A stretch of 64,000 bases of DNA from Enterococcus sp. MMGLQ5-1 (GCF_013155265.1 NZ_JABJXU010000004.1:1-64000), one strand, 5' to 3'; shown: positions 7,463-16,920, numbered from the stretch's first letter. The notes: generated from the sequence alone by a model not told the origin. Numbers and translations are program-made.

Positions 7463-9520
7463 ATGAAAAGTAGGAATATTATTTTAGCTACATTGCTGAT
7501 CGGTGTTCAAGTATTGAGTCCAATAGCCAGTATTGCAGAAACAGTTGACAGCAATCAAGAAACAGACCAAGCAATACTTTCCCAAGCAGCACCAAGCGCT
7601 ACTGAAGCAGCACTGACGGAGAATACAGAAAATATTGCAAATGAAGCTACTCCAGCTACGACAACTCAGGAAAATGTCTCAATTTTACCGTTAAATGATA
7701 CTGCTTCAGCGGCTTCTGTAGAAACGATTGACAGCTGGATGCCAGATAAGAATTTACAAAATATTGTTGGGGCAGCATTAGGTCAAAGTGATTTTACACA
7801 GGAGGATATGCTAAGGCTAACTGATTTAACAATTGTAAATCAGGAAATTGCCAACCTTCAAGGGCTATCGTATGCTAAAAATTTAGTTAATTTAACAATA
7901 AATAATACTGATTTATCTGCGACTGCCAATCTAGCTGAAGTTGGTACACTTTCAAATTTAGAAAGTGTAATTGCTAATGGTGATAATTTATCTGATCTTT
8001 CGTTTATTAATAGTAATAGCTTAACCTCTTTGAGAACGATTAGTCTATCGGATAATTTGTTTACCAATTTAAATGGCATTCGTGGCATCAGCCTTCCAAG
8101 CTTAGAATATATTGATATTTCTTATAATCAATTAAATGATATTTCAATTATTCAAGATTTAGATGCACCTAACGTTTCAACTATAATTGCTTCACATAAT
8201 CAAATTTCAGATATTGCGCCAATTGCTAATTCATCTCTAACTAATTTAGTTTATTTGGATGCTGGTTATAATTTGATTAAAGATGTAGATGCATTTGCAA
8301 ATTCATCGTTCACCAAGCTTGAAAGTTTAATTGTTAATGATAATCAAATTTCAGATATTTCTGTGATGAAAAATTTAAAGGATCGATATCCAAATTTGCA
8401 TGTTTATAATGTGGATCGAAATCATATTAATAGTATTGAATTTATGGAAGGTTATTATTTATATTCTAGTACATCAGCGGCAGATCAAAGCTTTGAAACT
8501 ACCGTAACTAAAATTAAGCCCTCTGGAGCAGCTTTGCAACAATATGAAATTGAGGTACCAGTTACTTCGCTAAATTATAAATATGATAATTCCGTTGGTT
8601 ATTATGTAGGGACACCAGATCCGAATGCAGAAACACTTTCTTTATTCTCAATTTCTGGTGCTGATAAGCTTCGGCTTACAGAGGATATATTAGAAACAAA
8701 TATTGATGAAAACAGTGATTATGACAGAGTAAAGAGCTTTGTCGTCGAAGCATCACAATCAAAGCTGCCAGACCAGCTTTCATTTTCTTGGCGTGGCGCA
8801 CAAGGTCAGTTTACTGGTACTGCTAAAATTAATATAAATTGGGTTGATGCACAAGCCCCTATTATTAATGCTAGCAATCAAACAGTTTATACTGGAGATG
8901 TATTTGATTCACTATCTACAGTCACGGCCTATGATCAGCAATTAGATGGTTCAGCTCAGTCAGATTTAACCGATCAGATTAAAGTTTTAAGCAGTAATGT
9001 TAATACTAATAAAGCTGGAGTATATACTATTACCTATAGTGTAACCAATCAATATGGAGTAACAGCCAATAAAACAATATCTGTTACGGTATTAGAAAAT
9101 AAGCAATCCATTAATGGAGAAGATTTCTCTATGTATGTCGGTGGCGATACTCCTTTAGCAGCTGATTTTAAGGCGAGTGCAACTGGCAAATCAGGTGAAA
9201 ATTTACCAATAACTGTAGATTTAAATAACGTAAATTTAAATCTTGCGGGAGATTACACTGTGTTTTTAAGAAGTGAGGATGGACAAACTAAGGCAGTTAA
9301 GCTGCATATCCTAGAGCATAAAGCAGGAGAAGGGGATTCATCTTCTAATGCCAGTAAGCAATTGGTGAAAAATACGAATAGCTCACAAAGTAAAACGGTA
9401 TTGCCAACTACCAATGAATCACAAGGTAGCTTGACTGAAATTATCGGTCTGTTGATATTAATTAGCGTAGCTGTAGCTGTACTTTTAAAGAAAAAATTTA
9501 ATACGAAAAATAATTATTAA
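7463..9520 (+). CDS. Internalin-like leucine-rich-repeat surface protein, LPxTN end
   Basis: A 685-residue protein. The signal peptide covers ~1-26 (ASIAET). It is followed by an Ala/Thr/Glu-rich linker and an LRR block at ~90-330 with repeats such as LEYIDISYNQLNDISII and LESLIVNDNQISDISVM, the internalin pattern with ~22-26-residue units. Beta-sandwich domains follow at ~370-470, ~480-560 (DUF5011-like, YTGDVFDSLSTVTAYD, GVYTITYSVTNQYG) and ~560-625. The C-terminus has VLPTTN, a hydrophobic helix and KKKFNTKNNY. The sorting motif ends in Asn like the protein at 3877, and unlike the LPNTG protein at 4337. Probably host- or surface-binding. RBS AGGAG before ATG. Confidence 0.85.
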   Translation: MKSRNIILATLLIGVQVLSPIASIAETVDSNQETDQAILSQAAPSATEAALTENTENIANEATPATTTQENVSILPLNDTASAASVETIDSWMPDKNLQNIVGAALGQSDFTQEDMLRLTDLTIVNQEIANLQGLSYAKNLVNLTINNTDLSATANLAEVGTLSNLESVIANGDNLSDLSFINSNSLTSLRTISLSDNLFTNLNGIRGISLPSLEYIDISYNQLNDISIIQDLDAPNVSTIIASHNQISDIAPIANSSLTNLVYLDAGYNLIKDVDAFANSSFTKLESLIVNDNQISDISVMKNLKDRYPNLHVYNVDRNHINSIEFMEGYYLYSSTSAADQSFETTVTKIKPSGAALQQYEIEVPVTSLNYKYDNSVGYYVGTPDPNAETLSLFSISGADKLRLTEDILETNIDENSDYDRVKSFVVEASQSKLPDQLSFSWRGAQGQFTGTAKININWVDAQAPIINASNQTVYTGDVFDSLSTVTAYDQQLDGSAQSDLTDQIKVLSSNVNTNKAGVYTITYSVTNQYGVTANKTISVTVLENKQSINGEDFSMYVGGDTPLAADFKASATGKSGENLPITVDLNNVNLNLAGDYTVFLRSEDGQTKAVKLHILEHKAGEGDSSSNASKQLVKNTNSSQSKTVLPTTNESQGSLTEIIGLLILISVAVAVLLKKKFNTKNNY

Positions 9521-9617
9521 TTCAAGGTAGAACCCAATAGATACTTTAATATTAAAAATTAGCAAGCTATCTTTTTCGGCTCAATGTCGAATTGGACTGG
9601 TTTTACAAAAAAACTAG

Positions 9618-9740
9618 AAAGGGGTTGGGACAAAAGTCCTAACCCTTTTCATATTGTTCGTAATTTATGGGGAACAATGCGACAGCGACGAAAATAGATA
9701 ATTTTCTACATTGTTGAACGTCTTTTGTCCCGCCTTCCTT
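9618..9740 (+). repeat. MITE-like dispersed repeat, copy A
   Basis: Begins with a GGGGTTGGGAC-AAAA-GTCCTAACCCC hairpin and ends ACGTCTTTTGTCCCGCCTT. The terminal GGGACAAAAG and CTTTTGTCCC are inverted repeats of each other, so the whole unit can fold into one long stem. The start matches the repeats at 34358 and 62104, including the phrase TGTTCGTAATTTA. It has no coding capacity; it may act as a terminator for the LRR gene. Confidence 0.7.
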
Positions 9741-9981
9741 TTGCATCGCTCATGCCTGTTTTGAATGCTGCAGTTTTGTTGTAAAGACGGAATTGTTTCT
9801 TATAAACAACCCAATTTACCGTAGTTTAGGATGGTATGTTTTTTTTATTATTTCAAGATAAATAAAAATTGGACCAAAATATTTATTAGTCCAATTTATT
9901 ATAGAGCCTCTTTTTCAAGATAGGCTGCTGATTTTATATAATTTGATGAAATAAAACCAAAATGAATTTAATATATTAAAA

Positions 9982-10001
9982 CCAGCGTTTTTAGGCGCTG
10001 G
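9982..10001 (-). terminator. Terminator of gpmA
   Basis: CCAGCG (9982-9987) pairs with CGCTGG (9996-10001). On the minus strand the stem is followed by TTTTAATATATT, giving a modest U-tract downstream of gpmA. Confidence 0.65.
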
Positions 10002-10052
10002 CTTGTGATATGAGATTATAGTTGCGCTTTTGAAGCGTACTAAGATTAAATA

Positions 10053-10748
10053 CTATTTTTCTTGTAAATAATATTTATCCTTAACATTTAATTTATCATC
10101 GAAATCATAAACTAATGGTGGGAAATTAGGGATTTCAACATCCATGATTTCATCATCAGATAATTGTTCAATATGTTTTACTAATGCACGAATTGAGTTA
10201 CCATGCGCACCAACAAAGACATTTTTACCTTCTTTAAGTGCAGGTGCAATTTTATCTTCCCAGAAAGGCAAGGCACGTTCTAAAGTTACTTTTAAGTTTT
10301 CTGCATCAGGGACAACAGAATCATCTAACAAAGCGTAACGACGATCAGTATGCGCTGAATATTCATCATCACGTGGCATTAAAGGTGGTAAAGTATCATA
10401 TGAACGTCTCCAGATGTGAACTTGCTCATCACCGTGCTTGGCAGCAGCATCAGCTTTATTTAAACCTGTTAAACCGCCATAATGACGTTCGTTTAAGCGC
10501 CAAGATTTTTCAACTGGGACCCACAATTGATCAGAAAATTCTAAAACGTAGTTGGTTGTTTTAATCGCACGTTTTAAAACTGAAGTATAGGCAATATCAA
10601 ATTCAATGCCAGCTTCCTTAACTAATTGACCTGCTTTAATTGCTTCTTCAACACCCTGCTCAGCTAAATCAACATCAGCCCAACCTGTGAATAAGTTTTT
10701 TTCATTCCATTCAGATAAACCATGACGTGCAAAGACTAATTTTGCCAT
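10053..10748 (-). CDS. gpmA: 2,3-bisphosphoglycerate-dependent phosphoglycerate mutase
   Basis: A 231-residue protein of normal length. It interconverts 3- and 2-phosphoglycerate in glycolysis. The phosphohistidine motif RHG (His9) is at the N-terminus in ARHGLSEWN, followed by the family signature GWADVDL. Substrate-binding segments [16 protein letters not shown] and [10 protein letters not shown] (second active-site His) are all present. An AAGGAGCG site lies ~10 bases upstream of ATG 10748. It appears monocistronic: a terminator follows at 9982-10001 and the next gene upstream (10826) has its own RBS. Cofactor-dependent type, not the GpmI type. Confidence 0.97.
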   Translation of the reverse strand: MAKLVFARHGLSEWNEKNLFTGWADVDLAEQGVEEAIKAGQLVKEAGIEFDIAYTSVLKRAIKTTNYVLEFSDQLWVPVEKSWRLNERHYGGLTGLNKADAAAKHGDEQVHIWRRSYDTLPPLMPRDDEYSAHTDRRYALLDDSVVPDAENLKVTLERALPFWEDKIAPALKEGKNVFVGAHGNSIRALVKHIEQLSDDEIMDVEIPNFPPLVYDFDDKLNVKDKYYLQEK

Positions 10749-10825
10749 TTAAGAAATCGCTCCTTTAAATTTTTTTCATTCCTCATCCAGTTTACTATGA
10801 ATTACTTTAAATTTCTAGGGGTATC

Positions 10826-11320
10826 CTATTTTTTCAAGTACTTGTAAACGGTACCAACTGAAATATTTAATTTATCGGCAGTCATTTGAATTGTATAACG
10901 ACGCTTGTGATAATAGTCGTTGATTTTTTCAATTATTCTTGGTTCAATTTTTGGTCGACCACCGATTCGATTGGCCTTTTTGGCACGGTTGATACCAGTT
11001 TTAATTCGATTCTTGGTGATTGCCCGATCTAACTCAGCTAATGCAAGAATATGTGAGTAAAAATGCTTATCAACTTCTGTATCAATGTTTTCTTTGACGG
11101 CAATTAAACGAATTTGTTTTTCAATTAATTTAGGCACAATTTTACCCAATTGGCGCGTTGATTTTTGAATCGTAGCTAATTCGGGAATAATGACGGTATC
11201 CTTTGTTTTTAATTTTTTGATAAATAATGTAAAATCATTACTTTGGAAATATTGTTGGCAAGCGTAATCTGATAATTGAACACGTTCATCTGATTGATGA
11301 ATAAAGCCGATTACAGCCAT
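10826..11320 (-). CDS. Resolvase-like protein lacking the catalytic arginines
   Basis: A 164-residue protein aligned by eye with Tn3-type serine resolvases: MAVIGFIHQSDERVQ at the N-terminus, KSTRQL in the middle, AELDRAITKNRIKTG in the E-helix region, GGRPK, then a C-terminal Hin-type helix-turn-helix (TADKLNISVGTVYKYLKK). The equivalent of the catalytic YARVS segment reads FIHQS, so the serine is kept but the Arg is not. The usual DRLGRSTR segment reads ATIQKSTR, losing two more arginines. It is therefore probably not an active recombinase but a domesticated DNA-binding protein. Start ATG 11320 with AAGGAGG upstream. It sits alone between gpmA and the formate channel. Confidence 0.8.
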   Translation of the reverse strand: MAVIGFIHQSDERVQLSDYACQQYFQSNDFTLFIKKLKTKDTVIIPELATIQKSTRQLGKIVPKLIEKQIRLIAVKENIDTEVDKHFYSHILALAELDRAITKNRIKTGINRAKKANRIGGRPKIEPRIIEKINDYYHKRRYTIQMTADKLNISVGTVYKYLKK

Positions 11321-11383
11321 AAAATCCGCCTCCTTATTTTAGAGGTAACCTTAAGTTTACGCTCGTTTTTCTATTTCAACTGT

Positions 11384-12142
11384 TTAATGCTTAAATGATT
11401 TATAATAAAATAATGCAACAAAAATGGCGCCACCGACAATATTTCCAAGGTAAACAAAGATAAAGTTACCGAGAAATTGGGTCAAGGTTACCTCACCCAT
11501 CATCATGCCAAATGGAATTAGGAAGGCATTAGCTACGCTATGCTGGAAACCGATTGCGACGAAGGTCATGACAGGAAACCAAATCGCTAAAATTTTGCCT
11601 GTGGTATCCTTGGCAGCGTAGCATAGCCATAATGCCAGTCCAACAAACCAGTTACAGCCAATACCAGAAAAGAAAGCCTGAGTAGGCGTGGCATTGACCT
11701 TAGCATGCGCTAAGCTGATTGCTTCTGCTAGAAAATCGCCACTTGTTAGTAGTCCTGTAACCTTACCAAAGAAAAAGGCTACAAATAAGGCACCAATGAG
11801 GTTGCCAAGGGTAATGACAAGCCAATTTTTGATTAGCTCTGACCAAGATACTTTTTTATCTAGTAATCCTGCAAACACAACCATCATATTACCAGTGATT
11901 AATTCTCCTCCAGCTAATAGAATTACGATTAGACCAATTGGAAAGACACAAGCACCTAAAAAGGAAGCAACACTGCCCCAATCTTCAATCATACTTGCGG
12001 CCACTCTAATATAGGCGAGATAGCCAAGAGAAATCATTGCCCCGCCGATAAACGAAAGGATTAATTTACTTTCAAGGGGCTTATGGATTTTTTTTTCAGC
12101 CATTTCAATTGTAAAGGCTAGCGTTTCTTCCGGAGTTCTCAC
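11384..12142 (-). CDS. Formate/nitrite transporter family channel (FNT)
   Basis: A 252-residue integral membrane protein with about six helices. Family segments visible are GGAMISLGYLAYI in helix 1, GGELITGNMM in the pore loop region, GNLIGALFVA, a GIGCNWFVGLALWL segment, and FQHSVANAFLIPFG near the fifth helix with the conserved pore histidine. It exports or imports formate, nitrite or related monocarboxylates as a pentamer. It begins 3 bases after the rpiA stop on the same strand, so they are likely co-transcribed. In a fermenting lactic acid bacterium, formate efflux after pyruvate formate-lyase is the likeliest role; that is inference. Confidence 0.9.
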   Translation of the reverse strand: MRTPEETLAFTIEMAEKKIHKPLESKLILSFIGGAMISLGYLAYIRVAASMIEDWGSVASFLGACVFPIGLIVILLAGGELITGNMMVVFAGLLDKKVSWSELIKNWLVITLGNLIGALFVAFFFGKVTGLLTSGDFLAEAISLAHAKVNATPTQAFFSGIGCNWFVGLALWLCYAAKDTTGKILAIWFPVMTFVAIGFQHSVANAFLIPFGMMMGEVTLTQFLGNFIFVYLGNIVGGAIFVALFYYKSFKH

Positions 12143-12145
12143 TTT

Positions 12146-12817
12146 TTACACCTCTAATGTTTTTGGTCCATCCTCATAGCCCACGATAACTCGAGAAACC
12201 ATATTAATAAATAGTCCATGTTCAACGACACCGACTAAATGATCAAGCTGATTGGCAAATGATTTTGGATTTTCTATTTTTTCTAAATGTAAATCAATGA
12301 TATAATTATTTGAATCCGTTTTCAATAAAAAATTGTTATTATCTTTTCGGAAGGTTGGCTGATAGCCCTGTTTTTCAAAATAATTGAATAATTGCTGGCT
12401 GCCATAAGGAATGACTTCGATTGGCAAAGGGAAGGCGCCTAGCTTTTTTACCATTTTGGATTGGTCGACAATCCAGATGATTTCTTTAGAGTAGGTTGCA
12501 ACAATCTTTTCAAAGAGTAACGCTGCCCCACCACCCTTTGTGCCTGAAAAATCTTCGGCGATTTCATCAGCACCATCAATTGTAATATCAACGTGTGTGA
12601 CTTCATCAATTGATTTCAAGGGAATATTGAGTGTCGCGGCTAATTTAGCGGTATCATTTGAAGTTGTGACCCCAATAATTTCCAGTCCCTCCTCATTGAC
12701 ACGTCTTCCGATTTCTTTAGTCATATAGGCGGCAGTTGAGCCAGTTCCAAGTCCAACAATCATCCCATTTTTGACATACTTTGCCGCTTCAATGCCTACC
12801 ATTTCTTTTAAATTCAT
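12146..12817 (-). CDS. rpiA: Ribose-5-phosphate isomerase A
   Basis: A 223-residue enzyme of the pentose phosphate pathway, ribose-5-P to ribulose-5-P. Family motifs are intact: [11 protein letters not shown] (phosphate loop), [14 protein letters not shown] with the catalytic Asp pair, [14 protein letters not shown], then [10 protein letters not shown] with the lysine. The AGAGGAGGAAATT ribosome site precedes ATG 12817. It heads a small unit with the FNT gene just downstream. Confidence 0.97.
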   Translation of the reverse strand: MNLKEMVGIEAAKYVKNGMIVGLGTGSTAAYMTKEIGRRVNEEGLEIIGVTTSNDTAKLAATLNIPLKSIDEVTHVDITIDGADEIAEDFSGTKGGGAALLFEKIVATYSKEIIWIVDQSKMVKKLGAFPLPIEVIPYGSQQLFNYFEKQGYQPTFRKDNNNFLLKTDSNNYIIDLHLEKIENPKSFANQLDHLVGVVEHGLFINMVSRVIVGYEDGPKTLEV

Positions 12818-12913
12818 AATTTCCTCCTCTGTTTTTTCACCTTATTTTATTTTATCATAAATCATATCTAAAATTGTATACAAAAAAAGAGAATTGACAT
12901 TATTTATTTAAAA

Positions 12914-12958
12914 TGATTAAAAAAAGGCCAAAGAAGACTAAAAGAATCAGTCTTCTTT
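12914..12958 (-). terminator. Terminator of the esterase gene
   Basis: AAAGAAGACT (12930-12939) and AGTCTTCTTT (12949-12958) form a perfect 10-bp stem. On the minus strand it is followed by GGCC and a run of seven T's (12914-12927), a classic intrinsic terminator after the gene ending at 12987. Confidence 0.85.
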
Positions 12959-12986
12959 GACTTAAGCGTAAATAGAGGTGATTAAT

Positions 12987-13775
12987 TTAGCTTAGACGTT
13001 CTTCTTTAACATAATCAATTGGTAGCCATTCAAGAACACGATCAATTTGCTTATCCCAATAATACCATTCATGCTTGCCATCAGCAGATTCAAAAGTTAA
13101 GTCGTAATTAAGCGCATTAAGCTTTTCTACAGCATAAAGATTGGCTTGATAGAGGAAGTCCTGATGACCGCACCAAGCGTAGAGCTTGGGCTGCTTTTGA
13201 TGTTGCTTTACCTGTTTTTCAGCAGCAATCATTAAATTATTTTCACTGGTTTCAAATAAGTCAAGATTTCCAAAAATACCATTCCAATAAGCTTCCTGGC
13301 CAAGATCGGTTGGCTTCATACCTGTAAAGGATAAGCAGCCAGATAAGCTTGCTGCATAGCTGAAACGTTCAGTCAGGAAGGCAAATTTAAAGGCGCCATA
13401 GCCCCCCATAGATAGCCCTGCGACAAAGCTTTTTTCTCGCTTGCTTGAAATTTGTGGGAAAAATTGTTGAATAATTCGAGGCAATTCTTCTGTTAAGGCG
13501 CTAAAATAGGGCATACCATATTGCGTATTGCTATACCATGCTAAGTCAGTAGAGGGCATCACGATTGCTAGTTTTGTATGACGAACCAATCGAGCAATAC
13601 CTGTTCGCTTGAGCCAAGTATTGTGATTACCAGCCATACCATGAAGTAAGTAAAGCACTGGAATGTCATCAAGCGTTTCACCAGGCGCTAATTCGCTTAA
13701 ATCTGGTAAAATCACATTCATATTGCGATCCATATCTAATAAGTCTGAACGATATTCAATTTGAAAGATTGCCAC
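12987..13775 (-). CDS. EstA/tributyrin-type carboxylesterase
   Basis: A 262-residue cytoplasmic alpha/beta hydrolase of the esterase-D/EstA family. LLHGMAGN forms the oxyanion region, GLSMGG at ~120-125 has the nucleophile Ser122, and GKHEWYYWD near residue 240 carries the catalytic His; an Asp near YAWCGHQDF is the likely acid. The best-known relatives in lactococci hydrolyse short-chain acyl esters such as tributyrin. Substrate here is unknown; deacetylation of sugars is an alternative. No signal peptide. It lies downstream of recF on the same strand with a 123-base gap and its own terminator. Confidence 0.88.
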   Translation of the reverse strand: MAIFQIEYRSDLLDMDRNMNVILPDLSELAPGETLDDIPVLYLLHGMAGNHNTWLKRTGIARLVRHTKLAIVMPSTDLAWYSNTQYGMPYFSALTEELPRIIQQFFPQISSKREKSFVAGLSMGGYGAFKFAFLTERFSYAASLSGCLSFTGMKPTDLGQEAYWNGIFGNLDLFETSENNLMIAAEKQVKQHQKQPKLYAWCGHQDFLYQANLYAVEKLNALNYDLTFESADGKHEWYYWDKQIDRVLEWLPIDYVKEERLS

Positions 13776-13898
13776 TATTAATTCCTACTTTCTGTTCAAC
13801 TATAATTACTTTATTAATTGATTATCCAATCTTTATTTTACTACAATTTATTAGAAAGACTAATAGAAAAACTCTTTCACGTGATTACCCTAATTGAT

Positions 13899-14993
13899 TT
13901 ATTCTGGTTTTGTTATTGAAAGCTTGCCATTGTCGACTTGATAGATTGTTAGCGCCTCTGGGAGAATTTGAAGATGGTCTAAGGTGGTGGTTGATACAAA
14001 GGTTTGCGTTTTTCCTAAAACGGATTCCAGCAAATCAATTTGTCTCTGGTTATCCAATTCACTCATCACGTCATCCAAAAGCAGGATTGGGTATTCACCA
14101 ACTTCTTGTTTCATTAATTCAATCTCAGCAAGCTTGACACTTAGTGCTGTTGTTCTCTGTTGCCCTTGTGAGCCATAGATGGAAACCGGATTGTCATTTA
14201 CAATGAAAATTAATTCGTCACGATGGGGACCAGTCAAGGTGGTTTTTTGAAAGCTTTCACGCTGCCGATCATGCTTTAATTTTTCAAGATATATTGACTG
14301 AATGTCACTGTTAAGTGGTAGCTGTGTCTGGTATTCTAATTTTAGCTCTTCTCGACCGTGACTAATTTCTTGATGTAGTGTCTGCGCATTTTTCTCAAGC
14401 TCTAAGATGAATCGACCTCTGGCTTCAATGACCTTGCTACCGAAGGCTACGAGCTGTTCGTCTAGAACACTGAGATAAATGTCATCTATTTTTTCGCTTT
14501 TGAGATAGCTATTACGCTGTTTTAGAATACGATTATATTGGCTCAAATCGTAAAGATAAATTGGATTGATTTGTCCAAGCTCAATATCAATAAAGCGTCT
14601 TCTTTTGGCAGGACTGCCCTTAACCAATTCTAAATCCTCGGGTGAAAATAAAACGACGTTCATTTTACCGATATAGTCAGAGAGTTTTTTTTGCTCTAAA
14701 TGATTAATTTTGGTTTTTCGTCCCTTTGAGGACAGCTGAATTTCTAAATCCATTTTACCGATATCACGTGACAGGAGACCGCTAACAAATGTACTGGCTT
14801 CCTGCCAGCGAATTAGTTCTTTTTCACTTGTTGTTCTTGGGCTACGTGTTAATGCTAAAAAATAAATGCTTTCTAATAAATTTGTCTTGCCCTGTGCGTT
14901 TTCACCGATAAAAATATTAAGATTAGGGTTAAATTCCAGCTTTAATTCTTGGTAATTTCTGAAATTTTTCAGAAAAATATTGAGTAGTTTCAT
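13899..14993 (-). CDS. recF: DNA recombination/repair ATPase RecF
   Basis: A 364-residue SMC-like ATPase of normal length. FIGENAQGKTNLLE holds the Walker A loop at ~29-39, GSQGQQRTTALSVKLAE is the ABC-type signature, and ILLLDDVMSELD the Walker B and D-loop. It loads RecA at gapped DNA with RecO and RecR. It starts 2 bases after the yaaA stop, the usual yaaA-recF coupling. In most Firmicutes the pair sits in dnaA-dnaN-yaaA-recF-gyrB-gyrA near the origin, but here neither dnaN nor gyrB adjoins: an esterase follows and rarD precedes. Confidence 0.97.
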   Translation of the reverse strand: MKLLNIFLKNFRNYQELKLEFNPNLNIFIGENAQGKTNLLESIYFLALTRSPRTTSEKELIRWQEASTFVSGLLSRDIGKMDLEIQLSSKGRKTKINHLEQKKLSDYIGKMNVVLFSPEDLELVKGSPAKRRRFIDIELGQINPIYLYDLSQYNRILKQRNSYLKSEKIDDIYLSVLDEQLVAFGSKVIEARGRFILELEKNAQTLHQEISHGREELKLEYQTQLPLNSDIQSIYLEKLKHDRQRESFQKTTLTGPHRDELIFIVNDNPVSIYGSQGQQRTTALSVKLAEIELMKQEVGEYPILLLDDVMSELDNQRQIDLLESVLGKTQTFVSTTTLDHLQILPEALTIYQVDNGKLSITKPE

Positions 14994-14995
14994 AA

Positions 14996-15337
14996 TTATT
15001 GTCCTGGGAATTTAGGCTTATTTTTTTGCTTCTTGCTGACAATATTCTTTTGGTTCATTTGCTTCACTAGAGCTTGAATCCGCTTCTTTTCTTCTGAGTC
15101 CGCTTTTCTTTCAGCCCTTTGACTAGAATTTGCCTTGATTGTATTGATGGTATTGCCTTCAATCAGCAAAAGCATATCTGGGTAAATTTTACGCCCCCGT
15201 CTGATTTCGGGCTCCCCATCTACAATGACTGGATTTTCCGGTAAATAGTATTTTGCCTGTCCCCCGCTTGAAATAATGTTTAAATCTTTGAGCAGGTCGC
15301 CAAGTTTAATAAATTCATCAAAAATAATATAATTCAT
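14996..15337 (-). CDS. yaaA: S4-domain RNA-binding protein YaaA
   Basis: A 113-residue protein with an S4-type RNA-binding motif at ~10-60: IKLGDLLKDLN, SSGGQAKYYL, NPVIVDGEPEIRRGRKI. A Lys/Arg-rich tail follows. It is normally found between dnaN and recF; its biochemical role is unclear, with a ribosome link proposed. It is translationally close to recF (2-base gap). The tail is longer than in the shortest homologues (~75 aa). Confidence 0.9.
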   Translation of the reverse strand: MNYIIFDEFIKLGDLLKDLNIISSGGQAKYYLPENPVIVDGEPEIRRGRKIYPDMLLLIEGNTINTIKANSSQRAERKADSEEKKRIQALVKQMNQKNIVSKKQKNKPKFPGQ

Positions 15338-15354
15338 ATTTCTCCTTTGTTTAA

Positions 15355-16242
15355 TTAATTTATGCTTTTATTTTGTATACGATATGCGTGCCATTGACCG
15401 ATGCAGAAAACGAATACACCAATCCAAATGAAGCTAAAGGCGACTAATTTGGTTACGCTATAGGTTTCTTTCAAGATAAAAATGGCAATAAATAGCTGGA
15501 TGGTTGGGTTAAGATACTGTAATAAGCCAACAGTCGATAGCTTCAAATGCTTTAGTGCTTCTGCATAGAGAATAAGCGGAATAATAGTAATTAGGCCAGA
15601 TAAAACCGTTAAAATAATGATGTGTGGCGGATATTGCCATAATATCTGGTGCTTTGAAAGGATAAAATAAATTATTGCAACTGGTACCATTATAGCAGAC
15701 TCAAGGGTCATTGCTGTGACTGTAGAAATTGTTAATCCTTTTTTTATCAGACCATAAAAGGCAAAAGCTAAGGCCATTAGGATAACTGGAAAGGGCAGTC
15801 CACCCTGCATGATGGTTAAAAAGCTGACGCCAACCATTGAAAAGCCAAGTGCGATTAGTGTATTTTTTGATAAATGCTCTCTTAAAAAGATCACCGCTAA
15901 AAGAACACTTAATAGTGGCATGATATAGTAGCCTAAGCTAACTTCAGTTGCTCGCCCGTGATTGACAGAATAGATATATGTTCCCCAGTTGATAGTGATT
16001 AACACTGCGGCACTGAAAATTTTAAGGAGTGCTTTGGGCTGGTGAAAAAGCTGTTTTGTTTCTCGCCAGACGAGCTTCAGCTGTCCAGTGCCTACTAATA
16101 AAATTAGCATTGATAAAAAGGAAAAAATAATTCGATAAAATAAAATATCAATCGCATTGACTGTATTTAATGCATGCCAATAAATGCTCAAGCCACCCCA
16201 TAAGAGATAGCAGATTAAAAGTTGTACCAAGCCTTTATTCAA
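15355..16242 (-). CDS. rarD: EamA-family permease, RarD type
   Basis: A 295-residue protein with ten predicted membrane helices in two EamA repeats. The start QLLICYLLWGGLSIYWHAL and the phrases LFYRIIFSFLSML, NWGTYIYSVNHGRATEVSLGYYIMPL (WxxYIYxVNxG) and LLQYLNPTIQLFIAIF are typical of the RarD subgroup. It is a drug/metabolite-type exporter with unknown substrate. It is followed by yaaA after 17 bases on the same strand and may be co-transcribed. Confidence 0.9.
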   Translation of the reverse strand: MNKGLVQLLICYLLWGGLSIYWHALNTVNAIDILFYRIIFSFLSMLILLVGTGQLKLVWRETKQLFHQPKALLKIFSAAVLITINWGTYIYSVNHGRATEVSLGYYIMPLLSVLLAVIFLREHLSKNTLIALGFSMVGVSFLTIMQGGLPFPVILMALAFAFYGLIKKGLTISTVTAMTLESAIMVPVAIIYFILSKHQILWQYPPHIIILTVLSGLITIIPLILYAEALKHLKLSTVGLLQYLNPTIQLFIAIFILKETYSVTKLVAFSFIWIGVFVFCIGQWHAYRIQNKSIN

Positions 16243-16464
16243 CCGTATGCTCCCTTCTTTATTTACTTTAATTAATTAATAGTATAATAAATTAAGTGAT
16301 TATTCTAGGAATATTTATACTTTGCAAATGTTTTGATTTTTTGATTACTCAATTGGATAATATGATACAATTTTGGCTAGAAGCCTCGCTGATTATAATT
16401 AATAGTTAGTAATGATTGATAGGTATTATAATGCTTTTGAAATGCTGGAAAGGAATTAAAAAAT

Positions 16465-16920
16465 ATGTATTTAAACTCTGAGGTAGAGACTGCTCTCTTG
16501 GGGCAACGGCTGGGTGAGCAGCTATTTGCTGGCTCAACTGTGATTCTTACGGGAGATTTGGGAGCGGGGAAAACAAGCCTATCTAAAGGCATTGCCAAGG
16601 GCTTGGGTGTTAATGAGATGGTAAAAAGTCCGACTTATACAATTGTTCGTGAATATCACTCTGGTCGACTACCGTTCTACCATATGGATATCTATCGAAC
16701 AGCCAATCAGGTTCAAGATTTGGAATTAGATGATTATTTTTATGGTGATGGTGTCACGGTTGTCGAGTGGGGGGAATTACTTGGTAATTATTTGCCAGAA
16801 AGCTTTTTAAAAATCACGCTTTTGCAGTCTTCTGCGGGTCGAAACGTTAATTTTGAAGCACATGGTTTGCGATATCAACCAATCATTGATGACGTAGAGG
16901 AGTATTTTTTGAATGAATGA
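16465..16920 (+). CDS. tsaE: tRNA t6A biosynthesis ATPase TsaE
   Basis: A 151-residue P-loop protein. Walker A is GDLGAGKTSLSKGI at ~31-44; KSPTYTIVREY and the HMDIYR motif follow, then a VVEWGELLG segment, all typical. It acts with TsaB and TsaD in threonylcarbamoyl-adenosine formation at A37 of ANN-decoding tRNAs. The start ATG has GGAAAGGAA upstream. Its end overlaps the GNAT start by 8 bases, so the two are co-translated; tsaE is commonly followed by an acetyltransferase in Firmicutes. Confidence 0.95.
   Translation: MYLNSEVETALLGQRLGEQLFAGSTVILTGDLGAGKTSLSKGIAKGLGVNEMVKSPTYTIVREYHSGRLPFYHMDIYRTANQVQDLELDDYFYGDGVTVVEWGELLGNYLPESFLKITLLQSSAGRNVNFEAHGLRYQPIIDDVEEYFLNE

Larger units (their letters stand above)
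9521..10052. other. Gap with MITE-like repeat and gpmA terminator
   Basis: No gene is supported. The stretch holds one copy of the dispersed repeat family (9618-9740), low-complexity AT-rich sequence, and the gpmA terminator at 9982-10001. Confidence 0.5.
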
